In this document: positions 35,838-47,672 of the stretch, piece by piece | Layout of the letters: every line of letters starts with the position of its first letter | Position numbering within the stretch: the stretch's first letter is position 1 | Origin: Irpex lacteus | Taxonomy: Eukaryota; Basidiomycota; Agaricomycetes; Polyporales; Irpicaceae | Length of the DNA stretch: 64,000 nt | Assembly (NCBI GenBank): GCA_001986395.2 | Contig: MQVO02000008.1 | Span: 1,178,001 to 1,242,000, forward strand | Direction: 5' to 3' | Program-made: the position numbers and the translations under genes | The notes under the pieces: model-generated | What the model was told of the DNA's origin: nothing | Databases searched by the model: none | The model's input: the letters and a program-made list of their open reading frames with translations, nothing else

Positions 35838-37385
35838 CTAATACTTGACACGCTCGTGCAAAGTGATCGTCTCGTGCTTGATATCGAACGTCGACACGAC
35901 ATTATGCAAGAACACATCTCCCCTGTAGAACAACAAATCAGCAAATTCCTTTCATACACGGGCGAAATCCACTTACAAGATGAATATGTTCCCATCCTCA
36001 GCCGGCCCACCGTCCTGCACCCCAGAGATACACACATCGTTCCCATTCTCATCCGTACCAGCAGGCACGACATTATCCCTCCCATCCACCACAAAGGTCT
36101 TCCCTCCAATCACCACACTGAACGGCGGGATAGCCTTCGTGTCTCCATTCTGCGCCCTCGTCAGCAAACTGCAGTCAACGAGGAACAATCCCGACTCAGG
36201 GTCGAGTTGCGCCGGGGGGTTGAAAGCCGCGTTGTATGCGTTTGCAACAGGTGTGGGGAGGAGGTTCAGAGTGGTGCCTGTGTCGAGGATGGCGGAGCTG
36301 CCTGTGAGGTTCACTTTCCCTGAGCCGGGGAAAATGTAGGTGTCTACATCGATGTCGTAGAAGAAGAGTTGTGAAGCGCCGGAGGAGACTTGGAACCCTT
36401 GGATGGGGACGGTGGTGCTTGTGCCGGTGGTGGCTACGGGTGGGACGCCGCCTAGGGCGAGGAAGCCGAGGTGGGGGTCCAGAGTTGAGTTCGTCCGGGC
36501 TGCGACGGAGCCGCGGTCAAGTGTCACTGAGAAGACTGTGTAAACCAATAAGGTGTTAACGGGAGCGAATGATAGATATGGAATAGAACGTACAGGGTTG
36601 GACAAGGCCCTTCTGTACACCGCTGAAGAAGAACGGCTGGTAGACCACTTGGCCACCAGGGACGTCCAAGTCTGGATTAGAACCATTGAACACGCTCGTT
36701 AAACCGGGGAACGCGAAACCGATGAGTCCGCTCGTCACTCCGTCGCCGTTCCAAGCGGCCTTTGTAACTACACCAAACTCCTGTTGAGGAACCGTCAGAC
36801 CGGCTATAGTGACCGAGTCGAAGCCGACACCGCCAGTGAGGAACTCTTCGTCAGCGAAGGTGATGTTGAAGTTCATGTTGTTGAAGGGACGGAAGGTGCG
36901 CGATTTGGCCGTGTCGAACCCAGCGGTACCGAACAGGCACTCTGCCTCGGAGACGGGCTGGTCTTCGAGGTTGAAGCATTGGAAGCCGACTTTGGGCAGG
37001 AAAAGATCGGAACTGAATTGTTGAGTTTAACGTGAGTGGAGGATTAATGGACGGAGCCGCAATATACGGACCTGCCAGTGTCAACAATGACCTCGAAGCT
37101 CTGGCCCCCTACGGTGATGCCGGTAGCGTACTCTTCGTCGTCGTCTGTGCCGATGATCGTGGCGGTCTTGGAGGCTGAACGGCGCAACTCACGCAGAGCG
37201 CGTTTCTTGACCGCCCTTCTTGGTACCTTCTGTGATAAGCTCGTCACAAAGGTTGCTTGAGGGATCGTCTGACCATTCTGCGCGACAGAGCGTTGCGAGG
37301 TGACGCGTTGAATATCGAATGTCCCAGTAGCTGCTACAAGGAGTGAGCTGTTGAGAGCTACGAGGAAAGCAAGCCGGAGCACCAT
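35838..37385 (-). CDS. Pepsin-like aspartic protease (family A1), secreted
   Basis: Extracellular aspartic endopeptidase by family. Signal peptide MVLRLAFLVALNSSLLVAAT, then a basic propeptide (RRAVKKRALRELRRS) and the first active-site motif, FEVIVDTGS, split by an intron after the AG of its serine codon. The second exon starts SDLFLPKVGFQCF; a later one gives LGFLALGGVPPV; the second active-site motif is AILDTGTTLNLLPT. After a final intron the end reads FILGDVFLHNVVSTFDIKH to TAG 35840-35838. Both catalytic aspartates are present. The flap reads ITFADEEFLTGG, with Phe where pepsin has Tyr75 and Glu for the usual Gly. Four exons; introns about 50-60 nt. Confidence 0.9.
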
Positions 37386-38078
37386 GGTGTGGCGTGGGCG
37401 ACGAGAAGGCCTGCTGCAAGCGATAGCAGAGTGCAGGTTTTTATCGAATTCATCTCCAGCATGGAAGCAATAGAAGATGGTTACCATCTAGGCCGGCTTG
37501 CCATAGATAGCGCACTGACACATCCATGCAGCATCCCGATGAGACATTATGAGAATGCTCGTGCTCTGCTGTCAAGCTTGTCACACGGTTGTGCGAGCGA
37601 GCAGCTATATTTTTGGATGGCGTCGTGTGCACTCCTGGGAATGACCCGGTGTTTGAGAGGACGAAATCTGAAACCTGTCTTCAAATTCGCATCTGAGCAC
37701 ACAATCTACTACTTGAACTGCTATATGGACTTACTATTCCATTCACAAACCTCTGTTTGATAACGTTGAATGGTGGTTCCAGTCAACGAAACGATTCCAG
37801 GCTTACGAGACCGAGACGGTACCCAAAAGGGATGTTCATCACGTGTGCGGTGATTACATAATCCATAGACGTCAATTCGCGTTTATGTTCAAATAAAGTC
37901 TCTTGCCTCCCGCCTCCATCCCGCCGCTCGTCGTCGTCGTTGTCTCGCGTCTTGGACCCCTTTGCTCGCTGTCGAGGCTGCTGCTGATCTTTAGCTAACT
38001 TATTGTCGAAATAGCGCGTTACAGCATCCAACACGGTCTCCCTCACGCATCTCGCTCTCTTATCCCACACCCATCAAC
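37386..38078. other. Divergent promoter region, protease / CK1
   Basis: 693 nt between two divergent starts. No gene was recognised. The stretch before the kinase ATG is rich in CGTCGT and pyrimidines (5' UTR-like). Confidence 0.45.
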
Positions 38079-39343
38079 ATGGAGTGGACGTTTGGTGGTA
38101 AATATAAGCTCGATTCAGAGCTAGGAGTCGGAGGATGCGGTTCAGTATACTCTGGTATACATACGGTGGCTGGCAAGGAAGTGGCCATCAAACTCGAGCC
38201 GGCCATACCACACCCCTCCTACCCCACGACACATTCGGCATCCGGCTCGACACCCCTTCAGCAAGAGAGTAAAATATACAAGACGCTGCAAGGTGGCCCT
38301 GGTGTGCCATGGATGATGTGGTCTGGGAAGAAAGACGGGTACAACGTCATGGTCATTGACCTGCTGGGGCCAAGCTTGGAAGATCTGTTCAGGCGGTGCA
38401 ACAGACATTTCTCGCTGAAGACCGTGTTACTACTTGCAGACCAAATGGTGAGTTGTCCAAACATGTTGGTTGGGCTTGGAAGGACACGCGAGTTCTGCAT
38501 TGTATGCTGCTGCTCAGCCGTCCATTCATGCCCCACATTGCTCGCGCCCAACCCCGTGTGGCGTACCGTGACTGACGCCTACACCCGCAGCTAACACGCA
38601 TCGAGTACATCCACTCGCGAGGCCTCATCCACCGTGATATTAAGCCCGCCAACTTCGTCATGTCTTCCCGTGAGCCGGCCGAATCCGTGCTGAACGTGAT
38701 CGACTTTGGTCTCGCAAAGAAATACCGGGATCCCAAGACCGGTCGCCATATCCCGTACAAGCAGGAAGACCAACACGGTGTTGGTACGAGCTTGTTTGCC
38801 AGCATAAACACCCATCAAGGCGTCGGTAGGTTGCAATTTGTATTTTGCATCGCGACATAGCGCTCAACTCGTTTCCTTCCCATGGTAGAATGTTCGCGCC
38901 GAGACGACCTCGAGTCCCTCGCCTACGTCCTCATCTACTTCCTCCGCGGATCACTCCCATGGCGCAAGCTGAAAGGGACCACCACTGCCCAGACATGGGC
39001 TCTCATCCTGAACAAGAAACTCGAATGCGAGAGCGTCCTAACCGTCGGCCTCCCCACAGAGTTCGAGATTCTCTACACCTACGTGCGTGGCCTCGAGTTC
39101 GGCGACCTGCCCGACTACGACGGATTAAGGAAGCTGCTCAGGGGGTTGGGCGAACGTGCTGGGGTGAAGTACGACGGGAACTTTGACTGGATTAGGGGCC
39201 GGGACAGGAAGCCGAAACATTATGACGAGATCGGCCAGGAGGAGTGCGGCAAGAGCGAGGTGAAGAAGGCGAGGAGGTGTCGCGCGTGCGAAGCTGCTGC
39301 CGCGGCAGATTCCGGCTCTGAAGGCAGGGCGTCGTGGTCGTAG
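38079..39343 (+). CDS. Casein kinase 1 family protein kinase, divergent
   Basis: Serine/threonine kinase of the CK1 family. Three exons: 38079 to about 38448, about 38591-38825, and 38889-39343. Visible motifs: glycine loop [16 protein letters not shown] lysine (EVAIKLEP), [10 protein letters not shown] catalytic loop, [14 protein letters not shown]1-type HIPY and SINTHQG, then [23 protein letters not shown], a CK1 hallmark. The segment that reads GTARYAS in ordinary CK1 is GTSLFAS here, and the preceding loop is one residue longer, so the CK1 anion-binding arginine is missing. An extra proline/serine-rich insertion follows VAIK. The C-terminus is short, with a Lys/Arg cluster and Ala/Ser-rich end, and no palmitoylation-type cysteine pair. 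Catalytic residues are intact, so it is probably active with altered substrate preference. Confidence 0.9.
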
Positions 39344-40364
39344 GAAGGGTGGAGGGTCGGAGGAGGGGTTGGGTGCGTTGCGAGGTGTTGTTTATATGAA
39401 TACTTCGTGACGCGTGGACCGCGTGTTTGAGGACAATAAGGTCAGTGATTGACTTTCAGTTTGCTGGAACCATGAGGCATCGTTATCAGCATCAGCGCTT
39501 GTGTGGGTCACCTTGCTCCCCTGATCTGCGTGTGGCACCGTGTCGTGTGTAGGAGGAAACAAGACTGACTGATGTGTTACTTTGTTGGGTTTCTAGATCC
39601 CTGTTGTGTGTTGTCCGTTGTGGGTTCATCGCAGGCCACACGTGGGGGTAGTTGATTTCGGGCAAGAGCGGAAGTTCGCTCGCTATTGTGCCCTTGTAGA
39701 CTCTTGTAGGGCCCGCCCGGAGAACAACAACCGTGCTGTAGACCTGCCTGTGGTGTGGGAGGTAGAGAACGACCTTCGCTGGGTTTCCCGAGACCATCAA
39801 AACTGGCCATGACTGGCAGTTCCGTACCCCCTTCGCCTCACCATCCGGACCATACTTATGTGCATTTGGCTGACTCGCTGCTCATGTGTATTTCTATCAA
39901 GGTATGTCACCTCTTAAACCCCCCTGATACACTCACTGATCGCTCGTTTGCAGCCTGCTATCACTATGTCCGCATATTGTTTGCCATACATTCATTCTAT
40001 TCTTATCTTCGTGTCATATATTGTTTGCGTTCGCTCTTATAGTTTTGTGGCCATTGTTTTGTGCTGACTGGCTGTCGTTTCGTGCTTTGCTTTGGCTATT
40101 GTATGTACTTTAGAAGTTTAAAGTCGAGTGTTTTGTTGTTACCGATTCACGGTTTGTGATTTCCGATCCTTGCAATCTCAATATCTCACTATACTCTCAT
40201 TTGGATGATATTTGTGTACTTTAACTACTACCCATTCAAAGCGTTTCCCGTGAACGATAGGAGATACATAGGTTGAGCAAATAGAAGATCTAGATCCATC
40301 CATTCATCAGTATAACGACGAGCAAAACGAAACCCAATCAAAGTAGTCGTATAAGGGCACATCT
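39344..40364. other. Intergenic between convergent genes
   Basis: 3' flanks of the kinase and the transporter. T-rich with no recognisable gene; a 102-codon minus-strand frame at 39492-39800 is not supported. Confidence 0.45.
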
Positions 40365-42540
40365 CTACAAGGTATACTCAAACCGTGGATGACGATCCCC
40401 CAACCTACGCCTTTCCCTCCTTGAGTCCCACTCCCCATCAGGCATCTCTCTCTGCAACCTAGCCACCTCCTCTCGTTTTCTCTTGTTCGCATTGGCCAGG
40501 AAGACCATGATGAAGCCGCTGAATGCAGCCATGGCGAGTGCGAACGCGAGGTTGATGCTCGTCGCGATGTGGAATCGCGGTGGGTCGATGAATATCCACG
40601 TCGATACGATTCCTAGATGACGATGAGTAAGTTAGACTGTGATCAAGATCAGTCTGAGGACTGTATGCTTACCTCCCGTGGCGGTGATACCGAAGGCAAC
40701 TGCGATCGCAGTTGCACGTCTGTAATGCGGTTGGACGTTGTTTGCATTCCATGTGCTGAGACATGGCGGGCATGAGTATACTCCGATGGTTTGCAGGAAG
40801 AGGGCCGCGTAGGCTGCGTGCTTGTTCGTCGAGCCTTCGAATAGAGATAGAGCGCAGGTCAGCGATGGATCAGGTGGTATGAGGGCGGTGGTGAGGCAAT
40901 GAACTGACCGAGGAAGATAGCGTAACCTGCTGAGGCGACCAAGCTCGCGCCGACCGCCATGAGACCGCGCTGCTTGTACTTGTCACTGAGGTATGCACAG
41001 ACGATGCTAACAACGAATGAGCACGCATATGGCGGAACCTGCGTGCAAGTCGATGGGCATGCATACACTGTGCTAGAAGATGTGTGCACTTACGGTGAGG
41101 AGCTGTGTCTGAGTTTGATCGAAACCGAGTGCGCCTACGATCGTTGGTGCAAAATTTGCCAATCCGAAGAGCTACAAACAAAAGCCAATTCGACATTAGG
41201 GATAGTTCTTTGCACAGAGAAAGTTGAACGTACGGTCACACCGTTGAAGAATAGAGGTATGCACACGAGCCAAACGTGCGCTGCACTTGTGAAAACGCTA
41301 ATAACCTCTTTCCACGAGAATACCTCCGGCTCTTGTCCATCCGCATCCGCATCACCACTCCAATCCTGCGCGAGGGCTTCACAGTACGTGGATCGCTCTA
41401 GCGGTGTGAGGCTGATGATGCGGTTGTTGGGGAAGTTTTCTGGACTCGAGGGGATGCCGATGACAAGGGTAGCGAGACCGAATAATGTGGTGAATAGACC
41501 TTCCTATTTGATGGAACGGTGTTAGTTAAAAGGCCCGAAGACTATGAGTAGAAGTAACAAACCAAGATGAATATCCATGCCCACCCAGGCAAACCACGAA
41601 TACCATCCATCTTCTCGATTGCAGCAGCTAAGAGACCAGAAAATGCACCTGCGAGCGACGTCGCGCTGAACATCATCGCAAAACGTAATTGAAGTGCGTG
41701 TCGTTTGTAAAAGGACGACATATAGAGGACGATCCCGGGGAATAGGCCGCCTGTAGAGATGGACATTAGGAGATTTTTGAAGTATATAACTAGGAACAGC
41801 GCAAACCTTCTAGGGCACCAAGGAAGAAGCGACATGCAAGCAGGGCTCCGTATGACTTCACAGCACCTTGACATGCAGTCACGACTCCCCAGAGTGCGAC
41901 CATAATGGGCAGGGTGTAGTTTGCTCCAAGTCGTTTCATGAGAAGGTTCATTGGGAGCTCCATGACGATGTATGGTACACTACATTTCAATGTGATGTTT
42001 AGTAAGGATGTAATGGGGATCGAAAGAGCCAAATGAAACTTACTAAGTCACAGTGAGCGCGGTGGAAAAGTCATGGTTCGACATTTTAAGAGATTTTTGC
42101 AGGCCTGCAACTCGTGCGTTTCCGATATTACTGAGATAATAGAAGGGATATCAGGAGCTCGCGAGAGTACGTCAAGTCGAAGGACTTACGAGCGATCCTG
42201 CACGTTTGTCAAGAATGCAAATTAGAGTCGTAACGTTTGCTCGTGTGTGAAAATTCCACTTACAATGAACGACAGCAAATCTTAAGACAGCTACATTAGC
42301 ACTTATGCATCTGAAAGAAGGATGCCAACACGTACAATACATGCCCACGATTGGGACGACGACCATGTCGACCTTCCACAACGCGGACCTCTCCACGACC
42401 GGGTCAATCTCGACCGTAGACGCTACCTCTTTTTCCGAGTATGCATCTCCCTGTTCTTGTGTGATGGACTTCGTTTGAGCATCATCAGTGCTTCCTACCG
42501 CCGACGGCGTCATCGTCTTGGGCAACACGGGCAGAGACAT
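40365..42540 (-). CDS. MFS transporter, allantoate permease-like (anion:cation symporter family)
   Basis: Plasma-membrane transporter of the fungal Dal5/allantoate-permease type, which carries organic anions such as allantoate, nicotinate or related vitamins. A hydrophilic N-terminus (MSLPVLPKTMTPSAVG) is followed by KVDMVVVPIVGMYC, YVPYIVMELPMNLLMKRLGA, a GLFPGIVLYMSSFYKRHA loop typical of the family, GWAWIFIL, a central acidic loop (DADADGQEPE), LFGLANFAPTIVGALGF, VCAYLSDKYKQRGLM, and a basic C-terminus RKREEVARLQREMP ending at CTA 40367-40365. Many introns of 50-60 nt interrupt it. A DRSNIGNA-like segment expected after TM1 lies in a small exon near 42.1-42.2 kb. Twelve spans are inferred. 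The substrate cannot be read from sequence. The Zn2Cys6 gene lies upstream on the same strand. Confidence 0.85.
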
Positions 42541-43688
42541 CCTGGACACAACGAGCAACTGGAGAGGGAGGCAGGCTAAGTGGGGACGCCACGAAGTCTG
42601 CCAAACAGCATCTCTGGACAATATATATCCCTCGCCCAAGTAAAAACATAGCGTGGTACGCGTTTCCAAGGTACGCAAGGCAAATTAGAGACGGCGACTA
42701 TGTTCGTCTTCTCGTGCGAGGATCAGATGGAATGGAACGTATGGTGTCCATACGAAGAAAACTGAATAACTGGGGCGCATTTAGTTTCATGCTAGGAACA
42801 AATCCCGAGTGATATGAGCGTAGCATCGTCGGGTCTTCTATAAATTAGGTTAGAGCAACTCAATGTCCGCATGAATTGGACTCACTTTTTTCGCCGGAAA
42901 ACGCGTGGAAGGAGTTCTACATAGAAGAAAGTGCTGGTGGGCAAAACTGGAGCTGCGACAGGGTCCCCTGTTGCGCGACGTCTCTGCAATATTCCAGGTA
43001 TTGATGCGCCTGGCATGAGAACATCATTTTTGTGCGACTACAAAACACTTGAAGGGTTAGGATAATCAGAAATTAATAACGTAGGCATGGTGAAGGTGAA
43101 AGAGAACGCACAGAATTCACAATGGCTTTACAACTGCAAGAACAAAACGTTTGTATGTGCTACATCATAGTGTTAGTATCGAAGAAGCCTGAGGGCGGCC
43201 TCCAAATTGGACGCGGCGTCGTCCCCATGCTGCTTTCTCACGATCCTGGTCCGAACAAGCCCCGCAGCCAATTACTAGGCTAGAATCGGTCAGTAAGTAA
43301 CAGGACGATACGTATTCATGGCCACTGCAGCAAATAATCGAACGTAGTGGTAAATATCTAGAGATGGGTATAATTATGTACTGTACTATCGTAGTGATCC
43401 TCAAGGCCACTACCTATATATTATACTGTAGTCGATTACTTATATAGAGGGGATATCATAGAGTCCGAGTCGTAAACCTTCGAGAGTTCCAATGGTGAAT
43501 ATGGTACAGTGGAAAGTGGGAATGCAGAGTTCTGGAGATAGCAATGCGACAGTAGAGATGACGATGAAGTAGAGAGCGATGATGTGTGATGGATAGTAGT
43601 ATGAAACAAGAGAGAGGACTGGTAGCGTCTATGTGATGATGAATCGGACGTGAAAACAAAAGGAAAGGACGTGAAACTTCAGTCGTAT
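42541..43688. other. Intergenic
   Basis: Between the transporter start and the end of the Zn2Cys6 gene. AT-rich in part; a local AT-rich stretch (43.4 kb) and no gene. Confidence 0.45.
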
Positions 43689-44966
43689 TCACGGATACTT
43701 CAGGTACGGGTAGGAGAGTTGCGGCTCTTGAGGAGACTGGACAGTCTGCGACGTATTAACGTGTGAGGGAGTATAGTAGTCTGGCATCGAGGGATACTGA
43801 TATCCGTCATTAGTGACTGTACGACCTGCGACGGAATTCGAGAACTCACAGCGAAAGGATGAAGCGGGTCGACGTGTTGTGAGAGTAGATCCTGCCACTC
43901 TTGGTCGTCGTATTCGGTCTTGACAGGCTGCGCGTGGGGATACTCATGGTGTGCATGCGAGTGTGATGGCAAATTTGTGTGGGGTGAGTACGAGAACGGA
44001 GTTTGTTGGTACTGCTCTGCATGTACGGTCGACGAGTGAGCCTGCTGACTGGGATGGTAGGCAAACGGCTGCGACGTATCGATCGCGGACCTCGGCGCCG
44101 AAGGAATAAAAGTATACTCCGGAGGCGGCACGTAGCTTCTAGCGTGTGTCACTCTGCTGCTGGTGCTGGATTGGAGATTCGAAGGCCCCTGCGATTGGCC
44201 ACTGTACGCCGCCTCCCGTAGTACGTTTAGGTGCGACTCCGTATGTTTAGAGCTAAACGATTATCAGTCATATCCGTAGCACGAAGGTAGCGCCATAGAA
44301 ACACTCACGTGTTAGCACGGTTCGACACCGATGGCGGTAAGGGTAGGTCCGTTGGCTCAGCCTTTGGAGCAAAGTGCCGCGTCGGGCTGATGGATGCCTC
44401 GGAGCGGCCGGACGACTCCGCGGTGGAAGGTCGAGCATCGATGGAGGGTGAGTGTGCAGGACGTACTTCACGGCGCGCAGTGCGCTTCCGTGACGCTTCG
44501 AGATCTGGCCATACACACTATTTCGCGCGGGTTAGCGGACAGAACGACAGGCCGTCAAAGAAACTCACCTCGCGACCACCTGCTCGACACCGTGCGCAGT
44601 CCGGCTTCTCCTCGTCACACTAGTTGGTGGTGTCAGGATGTCGAGCACACGACCAGGGCGAGAGGTAGAAAGCACGCACCTTGACCTTCTTCGCTCGACA
44701 GGTTAGACACCCTGTCTTGCTCCGAGTGTACTTTGGTCGTTTGCGTTGGTACTGCTGAGGCTGCCAGTACTCCGGAAAGTGTCCCATCGCCGACTCAGCA
44801 GGCGCAGGCTGTTGTGCCACATCATACAACTCGGGGTGGAAGGCATGGTGAGAGTTCATGTGGCTACATGATGTCAGTAAGCGGTTGTGTATATATAAGA
44901 GGCAAAGAGAGGCACGACTCACTAGTAGTGGAAATTGTCCGTCGTCTCGACTGGCAAGCGAGACAT
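43689..44966 (-). CDS. Zn2Cys6 fungal-type transcription factor
   Basis: Nuclear DNA-binding regulator. Exon 1 (from 44966) reads MSRLPVETTDNFHY, exon 2 HMNSHHAFHPELYDV then the basic KRPKYTRSKTGCLTCRAKKVK region. A 51-nt exon (44619-44569) gives CDEEKPDCARCRAGGRE, and the next starts CVWPDLEASRKR. Together the spacing is C-x2-C-x6-C-x6-C-x2-C-x6-C, the complete binuclear cluster. Downstream are low-complexity Ser/Pro/His/Gln-rich segments (SHSHAHHEYPHAQPVKTEY) and a last exon ending QLSYPYLKYP. No fungal-specific middle homology domain is visible, so the protein is short (about 320 residues). The zinc cluster is split by two phase-0 introns. It may regulate the transporter at 40-42 kb; that is inference from position only. 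Confidence 0.88.
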
Positions 44967-45843
44967 TAGACGAAGTGCCGGGGGAAAACAAGCGATGAGG
45001 GGGCGATGTGGTTGAGGCCGCTGAGGTCTAATAGGGCGCGGATCAGCACACCAATCTGGCTTGGAGATCTTCTACGTGCATCCACCTCATCCCCACCGAG
45101 GGGCGTCAATTACTCGGTCATGTCGTAAATGAGTAAGGGTCGGTGTTTTACACGACACAGCCTGCTTGTACAGTCCAGTAAGCATTGATTTTCTATGGAC
45201 TCGGAGGGTAAGTATGGCGGTGTACGCCTCGTGTTTTCAGTTCAATTCAATGTTTACTTACTCTAATCTACGCGTGCACGATGTTTTGAACACCGGGGGT
45301 ATATCGTCATCCACGGGCATAGATATTTCTGGGCTGGCGCCTCCTTCGTCTTGAAACACTTGTAACGCCTGGTATCCATGACACTTGAACTAAGCATTTT
45401 TGTTGGGAATTCTGCGACCCAAATATATAACATCGCCGCTCTCAAAGTGGCCTTACTTACGCAAGTACGTCTATCATCCTTCTCCCGCTGCTGCCAAGTC
45501 ATTCGTACAATCATCACGGCACCGTACCCCCGGTTTTCGAGAGGGCTCGTCCATGTTTGGGATCGAGCGTCGTTCCCCATGCAGCTGTAGAGCACTGCTA
45601 CATGAGGAGATATTCATAATAATATTACCTGGAGGCCAGAGAATCCTGGCAAAGACGATTGAGCTTGAGCTTGAGCTTGGAAGGGGAGAGATATGTTGAG
45701 ATCATGCCATCACTGCATCATGGCATCTTCCTCGGCAACGGCCGTGCCACGGATGCACGGAGCGGCGTCTAAATGCCTTCACATTGACCTCAACGTACAC
45801 GACGACGAGCTCGTGCTCAAGGCCGGCTCAACGACTCACCACG
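44967..45843. other. Divergent intergenic region
   Basis: Between the Zn2Cys6 gene and the p24 gene. A small tandem GAGCTT repeat lies near 45661. No gene recognised. Confidence 0.45.
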
Positions 45844-46785
45844 ATGCTCTCAAGATGTTCTCTTTGCGCACTAACACTCTCGGTTATTGTCTTCTTCAAG
45901 ACTCTGGCTGTCGTCCATGCCACCGCACTCACCACCGCCATTGCCGCTAACGAACGGCTGTGCTTCTATGCTGATGTGGACAAGGCTGGGGAGAAGCTTG
46001 GGGTGCGTTGTCACGGTTCATAACGAGTCATTATTGCTTATTGATTTGTATCTGTGAATATCTAGTTCTACTTTGCTGTATGTCATACTACGCCGTAGTT
46101 ACAAGGTAACTCATACTCACTGTCATAACACAGGTACAATCCGGAGGTTCTTTCGACATAGACTACGAAGTCCTCGACCCTAACTCCAGAGTCTTGCTTG
46201 ACGGACAACGCGAACGTCAAGGAGACTACGTCCTCACCGCCAACACCGTCGGCGAATACTCGTTCTGCTTCGAGAACGACATGTCTACCCTAACTGAGAA
46301 ACTGATCGACTTCGACATTATGGTGGAGAGCGAGCCGAGACGAGAGCCCCCGGCGAAGCAGGCGCAGATTGCGGACCACACGAGTGCGCTGGAGGAGAGT
46401 ATTTTCAGGTTGAACGGGTACATGTTGAATATCAAGAGGACACAGAAATAGTGAGCTGTTTCTGTTCCATCGTGACGTGATGTTCTAACGGGGCGATGCC
46501 AGCTTCCACACACGAGAAAATCGAGGATTCGATACCGTGAAGTCTACATTGAAGTACGTCGTTGCACTGCTCTCCTATATCCCGTCAGATATTGAGCTAC
46601 CTCCCATAGTCGATTGTTCTGGTACGCGGTACTTGAAACGCTGGGGATAATTGGCATGGCTGTGTAAGTCGTTCTTTCTGTATGCGCTTCTGGGTCTGTT
46701 ATTGATTCTTGTATGTTCCTGCAGAGCTCAAGTACATATCCTCGAAACATTCTTCACGAAAACCGGAAGGAAATACAAGGTCTAA
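45844..46785 (+). CDS. p24/emp24 family cargo receptor
   Basis: Type I membrane protein of COPI/COPII vesicles cycling between ER and Golgi. Exon 1 gives a signal peptide (MLSRCSLCALTLSVIVFF) and ANERLCFYADVDKAGEKLG. Exon 2 begins VQSGGSFDIDYEVLDP and has GEYSFCFENDMSTLTEKL, so both cysteines of the lumenal GOLD domain are present. A coiled-coil stretch (HTSALEESIFRLNGYML) follows, then FHTRENRGFDTVKSTLNR in a small exon. The last two exons give the membrane span FWYAVLETLGIIGMAVAQ and the short cytosolic tail TKTGRKYKV to TAA 46783-46785. Length and order match the family. The tail carries lysines but no canonical C-terminal KKxx. Four introns, all GT-AG. Which p24 subfamily is not decided. 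Confidence 0.92.
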
Positions 46786-47177
46786 GGGTTCTTGTACATA
46801 TACTTTCCACGATCTATCATTTGGCTGGGGCTGGATGCTTCCTTGCATAATTTATCCTCGAACCTCGCGTGCAGTTCCTCAGCGGCCGGTGAACTTCTTT
46901 GTCGCATTCAATTCTTAAAACATCTGCAATTCGGTGCGTGGAATCTATCCTTTTTCCGTTGAAGGCCAATGAATTCTTTACGTGAGATAGCTTATGGTAA
47001 GTACAGCGACACTAGGCTCGACGACCTTCTTATGCGCGCTTTTCATTGAATAAAGCAGTCTACAACCGCCGACATTTCCTCGACAGTAGATGTGATCATG
47101 CTGAAACCCGTTGTCTGCGCGGAACTCTGTTCAGTAAGTGACATACGTCCCTCGGTATGTTATTGCTCTGATATAAC
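46786..47177. other. Intergenic
   Basis: Contains an ATG at 46969 (MNSLREIAY) ending in a GTAAGT donor and a possible 75-nt exon (47061-47135), but these do not join in frame to the next open frame, so no gene is called. Confidence 0.35.
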
Positions 47178-47544
47178 ATGTATAGTTTTGACATATACAA
47201 CAGGCCTCACTTCGTGACTTCTGTATTAACCACCGCTACCGGACATCTCAACGCCGAGCTCAGGCACGTCCCGACACACACAAGAACGCCTACAATTCAC
47301 CCACAGCATCCGCCCCAACTTCCTTCGTTCCGGCTCGACCACCCTCACACATCGAAGCCCGTCTTGTATTTGCTTTCCCTCGCTGATCAGGTCCAGGGCA
47401 GTCCGGACTCCCTGACATGGCAGATCCGAGAAGCAAGCAAGTTAAAAGTATGTATACCGTCCTCGAGTCCTCGAACGCGTGTGGTCTTCTAACTCCGTTT
47501 TTCTGTTTCTTTAACGCGGTCTGCTTCTTTCAGGGGGAAGTATC
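47178..47544 (+). CDS. Hypothetical small protein
   Basis: ATG at 47178 opens a 90-codon frame: MYSFDIYNRPHFVTSVLTT, a His/Pro/Thr-rich middle (TRTPTIHPQHPPQLPSF), then KPVLYLLSLADQVQGSPDSL and TWQIREASKLK. A GTATGT donor and a pyrimidine-rich TTTCAG acceptor (47453-47534) add GEVS and a stop. I do not recognise a family. The upstream exons at 46969 and 47061 could belong to it only with a different splice. Low confidence. Confidence 0.35.
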
Positions 47545-47672
47545 GTGAGTAGAGATGTCTGTCTTTGGGGGGCGAGCTGCAAGGCTTTTTTCTGGTAATA
47601 TTCTTGTTGCACAAGTACATAAGTTGCGGTTCTTGCGAACGAGATATACAGCCTCCTGTGCTGCCTGCTATC

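Noticed and set aside
40959..41525. 188-codon plus-strand ORF
   Set aside because: Antisense to conserved exons of the MFS transporter.
46969..47135. Two extra 5' exons for the small gene at 47178
   Set aside because: Splice sites are good but no frame joins all three exons without a stop.
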